Assembly (NCBI GenBank): GCA_017591395.1
Contig: WEDG01004211.1
Coordinates: 62,001-126,000 of the forward strand
Reading direction: 5' to 3'
Length of the DNA stretch: 64,000 nt
Origin: Schistocephalus solidus
Taxonomy: Eukaryota; Platyhelminthes; Cestoda; Diphyllobothriidea; Diphyllobothriidae
The translations under genes and the position numbers were made by a program. How positions within the stretch are numbered: position 1 is the first letter of the stretch; each line of letters starts with the position of its first letter. Of this stretch, positions 27,250 through 35,830 are shown piece after piece. The notes under the pieces were generated by a model that saw nothing but the letters and a program-made list of their open reading frames with translations, had not been told where the DNA came from and ran no database searches.

Positions 27250-27560
27250 CGGTCCTCCTCGGGACTGGTTCCTTCTGAGTGCGGCTGTTATGGCACTCAC
27301 CGATGTGAGGTCTGAGCCACCATCACCAAAACCTGGCAAATGTTAAGGGGTTTGAGTCGTATACAGCACGCGTATACAGGCTGGTTCAGTTGTTTAACCG
27401 GTAGGAAAACGAGCCTTTGGTTGGACTTCTGATCAAAAGGTCACCAGTTCATGCCTCGGGTGGGGCACCACCTGGAGTTGTGTATGCTTTGCTGATGACG
27501 GCTAATGAGCCGGAAATGATCATTCCAGTCTCTCTTGTATTTGTCGGCATTGGTAATCTG
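27250..27560 (+). repeat. tRNA-derived SINE with hammerhead-like tail (copy 4)
   Basis: Head remnants (TTATGGCACTCACCGATGTG at 27288) precede a degenerate tRNA-like block (27398-27465; TTGGACTTCTGATC, then CCAGTTCATGCCTCGGG for the B box). The linker CACCTGGAGTTGTGTATG matches the 1.6-kb copy. The ribozyme-like tail begins at 27492. The pol III boxes are decayed while the 3' module is the best kept of all plus-strand copies. Confidence 0.75.
27492..27530 (+). ncRNA. Hammerhead ribozyme candidate of SINE copy 4
   Basis: It reads CTGATGA (27492-27498), CGGCT, AATG, AGCCG, GAAA (27513-27516), TGATCATT, CCAGTC. Both core strands are exact, and stem II has five perfect pairs without an extra base. 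ATGATCAT (27516-27523) is self-complementary, so stem III could form between two transcripts. The likely cleavage site follows the ATT. Stem I, expected to pair CCAGTC with the flank 5' of CUGAUGA, is weakened here (TATGCTTTG). The 10.1/11.1 pair is C-G rather than the common G-C. Activity is unproven. Confidence 0.6.
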
Positions 27561-27759
27561 CCTCTGATACTACTAGCCGCTGCGCGGCTATAGGCAGGGT
27601 TGGAGAGTGAACCCCATGACTGAATAGGACAAGTGAGTTCCGTTAGCGATCAGTAAGTTTTCAACAAAGAAAGTTTAAGCTTCGTCAACCACTGGGCTCC
27701 TGACCAACTCCGACCGAATCGACTTGGCCTTGCCATCAGAGCAAAGTGTGTGTGTGTGC

Positions 27760-27832
27760 CCCCCATGTGCCCCCCTAAACGGGCCACGTGGTAGATGCAT
27801 TGGACCAACACGGGGGCCACATTAGGGCACGG
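27760..27832 (+). repeat. Short dispersed repeat next to the TPR exon
   Basis: GTGCCCCCCTAAACGGGCCA through GTAGATGCATTGGACCAACA and GGGCACGGCAG recurs on the minus strand at about 57417-57345. It ends about 30 bases before the exon at 27861, so the repeat appears to lie in the upstream intron. Confidence 0.6.
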
Positions 27833-27860
27833 CAGCTGTCACTTGTCTCCCTTGGTACAG

Positions 27861-27973
27861 TTCTGAAGCATGAAGCCAGACATTGCAGCTCACTCTTTAA
27901 CCTGGCCCTCATGTACAACAACGAGCTACGCCAACCCCTGTCAGCTATTCGCCTCCTCAAGCAGCTTATCGAG
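27861..27973 (+). CDS. Internal exon encoding a TPR motif
   Basis: A pyrimidine-rich tract ending in CTTGGTACAG precedes the exon, and GAG|GTCAGT follows it, so both splice borders fit. The exon starts with two bases completing a codon and ends in phase 0. It encodes LKHEARHCSSLFNLALMYNN, then ELRQPLSAIRLLKQLIE. This has the small-residue spacing of a tetratricopeptide repeat (two helices, LFNLALMY and PLSAIRLLKQLIE). TPR motifs mediate protein-protein contacts, and I cannot identify the parent protein. I found no neighbouring TPR exon on this strand. The gene would have very long introns, and the RTE element at 28.8 kb would lie in the next one. A retained pseudo-exon remains possible. Confidence 0.5.
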
Positions 27974-28062
27974 GTCAGTACCATGCGTGTGTGTTTGTTT
28001 CCTAAAAAAAAGAGTGAAGAGAAGTGAGTGAGAAGAGAGTGCGGTAACGTTAAGCGCCGCGG

Positions 28063-28845
28063 TTGGAAGGTTGTCAACTGACAATTACACTCAGACCTCG
28101 CAATTAATCCAATGTGTGTTGTGTGGAGTGACTGAATGGCGGTCTGTGAGTCAGGCTGCGAAGGCTCCTTCTTAACGTGAACTCTGGGTATCTCACACAA
28201 GTGAGATGTAAGCCTTTCAACCCCCTGTTTTGTGAAATCCTGGTGCTCGTGTTTGGGGTCAGGTCGTGTACGTAGTACACGTAGACGAGGTCACAAGCAG
28301 CTGCGCCCACTTCCGCATCAGACAACTGACCGGCTCGAACAGTGCTTTGACTATGGGGGTGGGGGAGAGAGTGAGGTCGACAGCTCGGCGCATGTTCCTC
28401 ACTATAAAAAATCTGACGCGCTTGAAACTATCACGGTGCGCTTAAAGCCGTGCCTTGGAAGGTTGCCAACTGACGGGATAACTCGGACCGCGTGGTCAGC
28501 CCAATATGTGTTTTGTGTGGAGTGGCTGACTGGCGGACCGAGAATCAGGCTGCAATGGCTCCTTCTTAATGTGACCTTTATGGCACTCCCACTCCGTGGG
28601 ATCCGAGCCAGGTGTGGTGGTACGCCCAGGGGCGGCTACGGCTGGGCCAGCCACCTGCGTACTCTCCCGCCTCCGGTCTTCTTGACTCTGTCATGAAACC
28701 GGGTTCAGGTGGGGGAGGAGGAGAGCGTGCGGTAACTACAGCGCAAGGCTTCTATCACTTTAAACTAAATCACGCGCAAGTCAACGTCCCTGCACCTCCC
28801 TTCCATAGTGCATACGGTGGACATCGTCGGACTACGACGCTTGAA
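28063..28845 (+). repeat. Left flanking repeat array of the RTE element
   Basis: A unit beginning GGTTGGAAGGTTGTCAACTG at 28062 starts again at 28455 (CCTTGGAAGGTTGCCAACTG), about 393 bases on. The first unit contains CACTTCCGCATCAGACAAC, a G-rich stretch with GGGGGAGAGAGTGAGGTC and a TATA-like ACTATAAAAAATCTGACGCG. The second unit passes into a module (CTCCGTGGGATCCGAGCC, GCCTCCGGTCTTCTTGACTC, ending TGGACATCGTCGG) and then directly into endonuclease coding sequence at about 28846. The first unit is closely repeated at 32347-32714, beyond the element, giving an LTR-like layout. Confidence 0.8.
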
Positions 28846-29184
28846 CTATCTTATCCCTTGGTGACTTCAACGCCCGCGTCGGGACGGACCACGATGTCTG
28901 GCAGGGAGTGCTGGGTCTCCCACGGTCTCGGTAGCTGTAACGATAATGGCCTCCTTTTTCTGAGATCGAGTGTGGAACACCGTCTCCTGCTGACCAACAC
29001 CTTCTTCCGCCATCCGATGTGGGAGAAGGCCACGTGGATGCACCATCAGTCGCGGCGCTGGCAGCTGCTCGACTACGATCTCATCCGGACACGACATCGA
29101 CAGCGCGTGCTGGTAACCAAGGCGATTGGCGATGCCGATGGTTGGACGGATCACCACCTCGTGAAATCCCAGATGAGGCTCTGA
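28846..29184 (+). pseudogene. APE endonuclease C-terminal part of the RTE-like element
   Basis: It starts [20 protein letters not shown] (GDFN from 28860), the conserved block with the catalytic Asp and Asn of APE-type endonucleases. At about 28918 the frame shifts by one. It continues [40 protein letters not shown] and [16 protein letters not shown], and ends with [18 protein letters not shown], whose SDH-like DHH carries the catalytic His. A TGA at 29182-29184 interrupts the link to RT. This enzyme would nick target DNA to prime reverse transcription. Roughly the first half of the domain is missing. Confidence 0.85.
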
Positions 29185-30690
29185 CGAAGGCCCCAAGCTA
29201 AGCGGCCGCCAGATAAGTTAAATACTCTTTTGTTAAATTTGCCTGCTCACTGTTTTGATTTCAGCAACCAACTAACCCAGAAACTGGATAAATTGCATGC
29301 TCCAGATAATAACGCCACCGTGGAAACACGATGGTGCCAACTGCAAAATGTCAGCCAGTCCACCGCCCTCGAAGTCCTCGGACGCGCACGCCGTAAAAAC
29401 CAGGACAGGTTTGATGACAATGACGCCGACATCAGCAACTTACTCGCGGAGAAGAACGGACTACACAAAGCCTACAGAGACCTTCGGACCGACGCCACCA
29501 AAGCAGCCTTTCTTCGGATGCCGCCGTCTTGTACGGCAACGGTTGCGGAAGATGCAGGACGCCTGGATGATCCGAAAGGCTGAGGACATCCAGGGGTATG
29601 CCATTAAGGCCATCTACGGCCCCTGCATCAATGGGAACGCATCGCTGCTCAGCACTGACGGTACAACACTGCTGACAGAGAAATCTCAAATTCTGAAGCG
29701 CTGGGCCGAGCACTTCAGAAATGTCCTTAATTGCTAATCAGCCATCTCCGATGCTGCCATTGACCGACTCCCTCAAGTGGACACGAACAATGACCTGGAT
29801 CTGCCGCCTTCCCTACCAGAAACCATCCGGGCCGTGCAGCAGATATCCCGCGGTAAAGCACCGGGATCCGACGCAATCCCACCGGAAGTCTACAAGCGCG
29901 AAGGGCCCCGACTGATGGCAGAACTCCCAACACTCTTCCAGGAGAATTGGCGCCAGGGACAAGTTCCTCAGGATTTCAAAAACGCGACCATTGTCCATCT
30001 CTACAAGCGGAAGGGGATCCGGCAGCTCTGTGAGAAGCACAGAGGCATCTCGTTGCTCAATATCGGCGGGAATATTTTCACTCATTTCCTTCTCAATCGT
30101 CTGAACGGTCATCTAGGGCAGGGAATGCTCCCGAAAAGCCAATGTGGCTTCCGCCGACACCACGGAACAACCGAAATGATCTTTGCCGCCCGCCAGCTAC
30201 AAGAGAAGTGCCAGGAGATGCGAACTCACCTATATGCTACCTTCGTGGATCTGACCAAAGCCTTTGACACGGTGAATCGCGACGGACTGTGGAAATTCGT
30301 GCGGAAATTCGGCTGTCCTGAGCGGTACTTGCACATGGTGCCTCATTTTCATGATGATGGCGCGCTTCAATCACAACGGGACGGTTTCCAAGGCAGTCGC
30401 ATTGACCGACGGAGTGAAACAGTCTCATGTTCTGTCTCATGTTCTCTGCTATGCTGATGAACGCCTATCGTCATGGGTAGCCTGAGATCCGCATTGCCTA
30501 TAGAACTGATGGACAACTTCTCAACAGTCGGCGTATTCAGGCTTCAACTCATGTGTGTACGACTACAGTCCATGCCTTGCTCTTCGCGGACGACTGCGCC
30601 ACGGTGACGACACGGTGACGAAGGAGGACATGCAAAGGAGTATGGACCTCTTCGCCGCAGGCTGCACCTATTTTGGATTAACAATCAGTA
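29185..30690 (+). pseudogene. Reverse transcriptase of the RTE-like element
   Basis: The linker after the endonuclease (RRPQAKRPPDKLNTLLLNLP, then ALEVLGRARRKNQDRFDDND) leads after a frame change near 29518 into RRLVRQRLRKMQDAWMIRKA. The RT blocks follow: SRGKAPGSDAIPPEVYK, QDFKNATIVHLYKRKG, HRGISLLNIGGNIFTHFLLN, CGFRRHHGTTEMIFAARQLQ and ATFVDLTKAFDTVNRDGLWK, which carries the first catalytic Asp. Near 30350-30440 the frame breaks again, and the segment after GVKQ is replaced by a short repeated TCTCATGTTCTG. The catalytic FADD is at 30593-30604. A TAA at 29735-29737 also interrupts it. RTE-type enzymes reverse-transcribe at the nicked target. This copy is dead. Confidence 0.9.
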
Positions 30691-32238
30691 CAGCCAAAAC
30701 GGTTGTCATGTCCCAGCCACCCCCCAGCGCTTAATACAATGCTCCCCGAATCAATGTCAACGGTGCTCAACTCAAAAACGTGGAAAACCTTCGCTTATCT
30801 AGGAAGCACGCTGTCATGCAACACGATAAACGATGACGAGGTTGGCCAACGGATATCCAAAGCTAGTCAGGCCTTCGGCCGGCTGCAGGCCTCCATGTGG
30901 AATCGCCACGGTATTCACCTGAACACCAAACTGAAGATGTGCAAGACCGTCGTATTGACGACACTCCTTTACGGAGCGGAGAACTGGACGGTCTACTCGA
31001 ACCAAGCCAGGAAGCTGAATCACTTCCATCTCAGCTGCTTCTGCAGAATACTGAAGTTGAGATGTCAAGACAGGATCCCGGACACGGAAGTCCTGGAGCG
31101 GACTGGAATCCTCAGCATCCACGCCATGCTGAGGCAAGTGCAACTGCGATGGAGTGGCCACCTGGTAAGAATGGACGACGAGCGACTACCCAAACGACTT
31201 TTCTACGGAGATGTCGCTACGGGTTCTGGCCGGCAGGGAGGTCAAAAACGACGCTACAAGGACACTTTGAAGAAATCGCTGTAGCAACTGCAAATCAACC
31301 CAGCGACCTGGGTGGACCTTGCATAGGATAGACCGGCTTGGAGAAGATCCGTCAAAACTGGTTCAGCAATCTATGAGGCCAACCGGTTCGCCGCCGCCAA
31401 GGCAAAAAGAGCGGCATGAAAGTCACCAGCGCCCCGGACCAACACCGCCACAACCCAGGCCCTGCCAACATGCCCGCGCTGTCAACGCATCTTCCGCGCT
31501 CGAATCGGCCTGGTTGGACATCTTCGAACGCAATGCACCAACAATCCGACAATTCCAACTTCAGACTCCCACACCATCACTCCTGGCATCAGCTCCATTA
31601 CGCCCACCATCATAAAGACCACATCCCAAAACGCCTCGCCTCTTACCCCCACCACCGCAACCACCACCGTCCCCGTCACCACCACTGTCACCAGCGATGG
31701 GGACTCTCTCCTAAACTGTCCTCAATGCGACCGAACATTCTCCTAACACATCGGCCTGGTCGGTCACTTGCGAATACATCGTACAGAGACCGGTGAGCCA
31801 GTGTCTGGAGCACCATCACACAGCAGAGATCGCCACCTCCACTGCCCTCACTGTCCTCGCGCATTCACTCATCGCATGGGCCTATTCGCTCACATGTGCA
31901 ACCATGACAGCGGAATTAACAATGATGCCGATAACACCGATACACCATGCACGCCCTCCACTCCTACCATTCTATCTGCCGCTGCCACCCCCACTGCCAT
32001 GAATGACATGCCCCCAGCCTCTACCGGTTTCTCCTACCCACACTGTGCCCGCAACTTCAACTCATGCATCGGCCTGGTCGGTCACCTGCGAATCCATCGC
32101 ACGGAGGCTGGTGAACCAGTGCCTGGGGCTCCGACATACAGTCGCCGCGCCCGCCTCCACTGCTCTCACTGCTGACGCACATTTACACACCGCGTGGGCC
32201 TATTAGGACACATACACCTCCACGACAACCTGCTGTAA
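30691..32238 (+). pseudogene. RT C-terminal domain and C2H2 zinc-finger tail of the RTE-like element
   Basis: After VVMSQPPPSA the frame shifts near 30790 and stays the same to 32238, broken only by stops (for example 31282, 31744 and 32173). The thumb region reads MCKTVVLTTLLYGAENWTVY, FCRILKLRCQDRIPDTEVLE and LRWSGHLVRMDDERLPKRLF. Five finger units follow. The first is C2HC-like (TCPRCQRIFRARIGLVGHLR, cysteines from 31471, ending QC at 31536). The second (NCPQCDRTFS, stop, HIGLVGHLRIH) is at 31717. The third is LHCPHCPRAFTHRMGLFAH. The fourth is FSYPHCARNFNSCIGLVGH, where the first Cys has become Tyr. The fifth (LHCSHC, stop, RTFTHRVGLLGH) is near the end. Fingers may bind the element's RNA or target DNA. 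Confidence 0.88.
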
Positions 32239-32346
32239 ACCACCGGAGGCTAAGCCACATCAGCGCACAACCATCTACACTAATACATAGACAACACCCT
32301 CACAATTATCATAATTTACCTGATAAAATCACGGTTTCCTAGAAAC

Positions 32347-32741
32347 CGTAGCTTGGAAGGCTGCCAATCTGACGCTTACACCAGACCACGCCGTCGGCCC
32401 AGTGTATGTGCTGTGTGTGTCGAGTGGCTGACAAGTAGACTGGGATTCAGACGGCGATGGCTCCTCTATACCCCCTGAGTAAGCGAATCTTGGTGTGTGC
32501 GTTATGGGGGCCAGGTCGTGATGTGGCGCGCGAAGACGGGTACGCCGACCCGTCAGCCAATGCACCCACTCCCACATCAGACAACTCACTGGCTCGGACG
32601 GTGGTCTGATTGTGGGGGGTGGGGGAGAGAGTGAGGTCAACTACTTAGCGCATTTTGATCACTATAAACAATCTGACGCGCTTGAAACTATGCCGGTGCG
32701 CTAAAAGCCGTGGCTTGGAAGATTGCCAACTGACGGGAACA
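32347..32741 (+). repeat. Right flanking repeat of the RTE element
   Basis: GTAGCTTGGAAGGCTGCCAA begins a unit that aligns with 28062-28455. Shared landmarks in the same order are CCACATCAGACAACTCACTGG, a G run with GGGGGAGAGAGTGAGGTC, CACTATAAACAATCTGACGC and GAAACTATGCCGGTGCGC. A second unit start (CGTGGCTTGGAAGATTGCCA) at about 32710 breaks off near 32741. Left and right copies differ by many substitutions and small indels, so they are old. Confidence 0.8.
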
Positions 32742-34579
32742 CACACTCTCTCTCAGGCATGACTGCACGCAGTCAACACTAGTTCTTTACACCTCAGCGG
32801 CCATGACTTTCTGGGACAGCAACATAGATTTAGATAACAAAGACCTGATGATTGTAGTGTTTTGATTACTCTGAGTACACACACTGCTTAGACGATACAT
32901 ATGCGTCATTGCCCTGTTTCCCTATAGTCTACTTCACGTGAAAGTGGTACATCCACTCCGTGGGGCGATCTGTGGACATTTTAACTGTCAGTAGCAGTGC
33001 TGATGCTGCTGATGATGCAATTATACGGACGAATCTCAAGTTCCTTCATCTCTTCATCTTGGACGAGGGGTCAAAGCATTTGGAGGGTCATTATCAGGAC
33101 ACCGTCATGGAGCATGAATTCCCTCATATTAGCTAAGTAATCAGGCATGCCTAATATTGAGGGGTTCGTAGATAGCGACGCCCCAGCTGGAATCTGCGCA
33201 ATATTATTCACGCTGCTTGCATGGCTTTGAACGGCTTCGGTTGGCACTCCTTGCCTCGGCTACATCTTCTTACTCCAGAGACTCATCTCGTCGTGGCCAG
33301 CGGCGCTTGATCAGCCAATACGAAACCTTCCCCATGTAAATAGGCAGTTAGCACTATCCTCTGGTTTGATTGGACTGTTCAACTTGCCATCCATCTAAGC
33401 CAGACTGCGTCAAAAGCCAGTTCTCCGAAATACCCTTGGACATGTGAGGAGTCCTTCTGATGTTCTAATTGATGCTTAGGAAACCCGCATCATTTGTGGT
33501 TTCAGCACTGCACATATTGATTGTATTAGTAATCAGACCTTCGCTTAATTCCCTCTCCTGGCCGGTAGATTTTAACTGGCATTGAAGTTGTTTGGCGAAC
33601 AAAAGCTTTGCCCGTAGGAAGTGGCTGGATGCATACAAAACAGAATGCAGCCGATTTTACGGCAACCACCGAGCATAATTGCACATAAGCCTTTTTTCAC
33701 GAGAGCAGTGTCCTTTTGGCCTGCGAGTTGTTTGTTACCACAGTCAAAAATAGAACTCAAAGCCAACAAAGCATTCTGGCTGCTCAGTCGTCAAATGGTA
33801 GGTAAGCACTCATCAAGACCACAGCGTCAGTTTTTAAGATGTCAAAATGAGGGACGACCGTTAGTCCTTTGTGTTCTTAGTTACGTCCCGTTAGAATTAA
33901 AGCAGGCCAAGACAGGCTGGGTGATTCTCTCAGACTGCAGCTCAAGGGAGTGAGCTAAAAGCCTAGGCGTTGCTGATTTTTGAAGTCAATCCAGACTGAC
34001 CGGGCCGGGTATGTTCGGTCCGGCAGTAAATTTTAGTGGGCGTGGAGGCGGGTGGGAAGACAACTGGAGGCTTGCGTTCATGCGGATGGAGACGGTGGTG
34101 AGGGCTCATGCGCCAGCCTCCTGCAGCATCCGCGAGCAAGAAGAAAGGTGAGGTACCATGTATCATTTCGTGTGCACGCATGCGTGTACGGCGAGCGCAC
34201 TATAAAGGGGCTAATTTTGGCTGAAACGCACCATCCGCGCAACTTACCGAGCTCTCCGGGGATCTTCGAGACTGCGATCTGCGCACTCGCATCAAGACCT
34301 GATGATTTCTTGGCGATCGTGGGTATCTGTGGTCATAACTTCAGGACAGATGCCCAAAGCACCTGCCAGTGAAAGTCTTCGGGCTATTCCCGGTCCCTTG
34401 AAGACACTGATAGGGATTTCTGCATGTGAGAGGTCCCCCCCCCTCCCCCACCGCCCCCAATCATGTCAGGTCGAGTTACTGATGCGTTACCACTCCACTC
34501 CTAGGGTGCCGGCCCCGAACGTCCTTTCAAGAACTGAGTGCTTGTCATTATCCAGGCAGATGAATATTACCGTCGAAGA
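32742..34579. other. No gene recognised
   Basis: CTCTCAGGCATGACTGCACG near 32750 and ACACACTGCTTAGACG near 32876 recall 3160-3345. Nothing else supported. Confidence 0.4.
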
Positions 34580-34642
34580 CAAGGGAGACTGAATGGCCAT
34601 TTCTGACTTATTAGTCATCATCAGGCAACCGGTGGGCGAAAA
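34580..34642 (-). repeat. Fragment of the tRNA-derived SINE: hammerhead tail only (copy 5)
   Basis: On the minus strand ACCGGTTGCCTGATGATGAC through GAAATGGCCATTCAGTCTCC corresponds to the 3' end of the SINE. The tRNA-like part is not visible upstream, so this is a 5'-truncated copy, as reverse transcription would leave. Confidence 0.7.
34594..34624 (-). ncRNA. Hammerhead ribozyme candidate of SINE copy 5
   Basis: Minus strand: CTGATGA (34624-34618), TGACT, AATA, AGTCA, GAAA (34603-34600), TGGCCATT. Both core strands are exact. Compared with 27.5 kb (CGGCT/AGCCG), stem II differs at two positions, and both partners have changed so pairing is kept. ATGGCCAT is an eight-base palindrome, which would let two transcripts form stem III together. 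Confidence 0.6.
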
Positions 34643-34881
34643 ATCAATCTAACCTAGTCCGAAGCCTCCTTGTCGTCGATAACCGCCTTGACTCTGACGG
34701 TCGGCAGTCTGTCATACCGCATAAATCAAAGTTTCAATATGAACGGTCTAGCACTAGGAAAGTTTTCGGTAAGGGTAGGTTATTTAAGCCCCCTGGGTTT
34801 AATATACATGGCACGGGCATACAACGAGGCAGGCATCGAGGCGGAACAATCAAGGCCCACGGGAAAATTAATTCCAGTACT

Positions 34882-34915
34882 CAGATGAAGGAAACGCGAG
34901 AGTTTCCGAAACGTC
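34882..34915 (+). ncRNA. Hammerhead-like motif, solitary
   Basis: It reads CAGATGA, A, GGAAAC, loop GCGAGA, GTTTCC, GAAA, C, GTC. Stem II pairs perfectly over six pairs with a sequence unlike that of the 10- and 51-kb copies, while the GAAAC-GTC-AG end is shared. U4 of the core is A here, and there is the same extra base before stem II. The block therefore belongs to the same motif class as the foldback elements, but it has lost a conserved base. Confidence 0.45.
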
Positions 34916-35454
34916 AGTTTGAATATATTTTGGTCCATGAACGCGCCTTTTATCCTTCGTCTTTTTCGAGGGATTACGAACATAGCTTACTACTATATGT
35001 GTTTTAGAAGGCCTGGTTTGGTTTATTATTTCATACCTATAGGCCTAGGATAATAAATGTGACGGAAATTTATTTATTTTGTTATGTTTTCTCGCACACA
35101 TTCCGCTACCTGTCCGTGGTGAATTCCCACCCGCAATCGCCTTCAGCGATTGTGCTAGGTCAAGGTTTTCGCCGATGGTTACCTGTTCAGTTTGCCCTTC
35201 ATTCTCATTCTAAAGGAACGCGAAATTCGGCTACTGAATTGCGAGTAGATGCCGAATAATTTGGGTAATCAGCCAGGTATGGGGAAGTTGAAATGTGCGA
35301 GCTCGCAACGAACCGGTTAGTATGTGAAGAACAGTATTGTTTTAGCATACCTCTGTCAACGCCAACTCAGCCATTACACTGGCCTAGTTGGACACTAGCG
35401 TCCACCGCAGTGCCACCATCAACATCACTTACATCCTCGTTAAACCGAGGACTA
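34916..35454. other. No recognisable feature
   Basis: Short frames only. Confidence 0.35.
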
Positions 35455-35830
35455 TCTCAAATCTTGACCAAACTTCCCACATCTGTCCCGGCTGTCGGTG
35501 CGCCTCTCGCGAGTACTTGCGCGTGCGCACCAATGACAGTCTGGTTCTCGGCCCTTCACGGCCGTCCAAACCGGCCAATCATCTTCAAGGCCAACAATGC
35601 AGGCGCTGTAACTACTCCCCCAGTCTCTCGCATGGTGCGACGTTATCGCGGCTCCGAATGTGCTGTCGCCCGGCTGCCAACTTCTTACATCATTTCCTTA
35701 AATATTTCTGTACATAATAAAACACCCTCCTAACTGACCTCCCATTTCTCTTTTTATTCGGTACACGGTCTTAAGGTTGAAGCGGCTAGGGTCCTCCCTA
35801 TGCCGACAAGTACATATTTCGAGCTCGACC
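35455..35830 (-). repeat. Dispersed repeat, GATTGGCCGG family (copy 2)
   Basis: The minus strand contains GATGATTGGCCGGTTTGGAC, TGTCATTGGTGCGCACGCGC and CGAGAGGCGCACC in the order seen at 3.6 and 39.9 kb. Beyond it, the segment with AAGCGGCTAGGGTCCTCC also resembles 37440-37510. Long open frames on both strands here are repeat-derived. Confidence 0.7.

Larger units (their letters stand above)
28846..32238 (+). mobile_element. RTE-like non-LTR retrotransposon with zinc-finger tail (degenerate)
   Basis: Coding homology runs from the last part of an APE-type endonuclease through RT to a C-terminal set of C2H2 fingers ending at TAA 32236-32238. Stops and several frame changes make it non-functional. 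The endonuclease N-terminal half is absent. The element begins within or next to the left repeat array and is followed after about 110 bases by a similar repeat. The fusion of an RT with a five-finger tail is what points to diphyllobothriidean tapeworms. The three coding parts are described separately. Confidence 0.88.

Noticed and set aside
28104..28325. Frames in the array left of the RTE element as small genes
   Set aside because: They translate the repeat unit also found at 32.4 kb and are not conserved between the units.
31352..32206. Overlapping alternative frames around the zinc-finger region
   Set aside because: Only one frame shows the Cys/His finger pattern, and the others are shadows.
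33000..33050. CTGATGATG at 33 kb as a hammerhead core
   Set aside because: No GAAA follows and stem II does not form.
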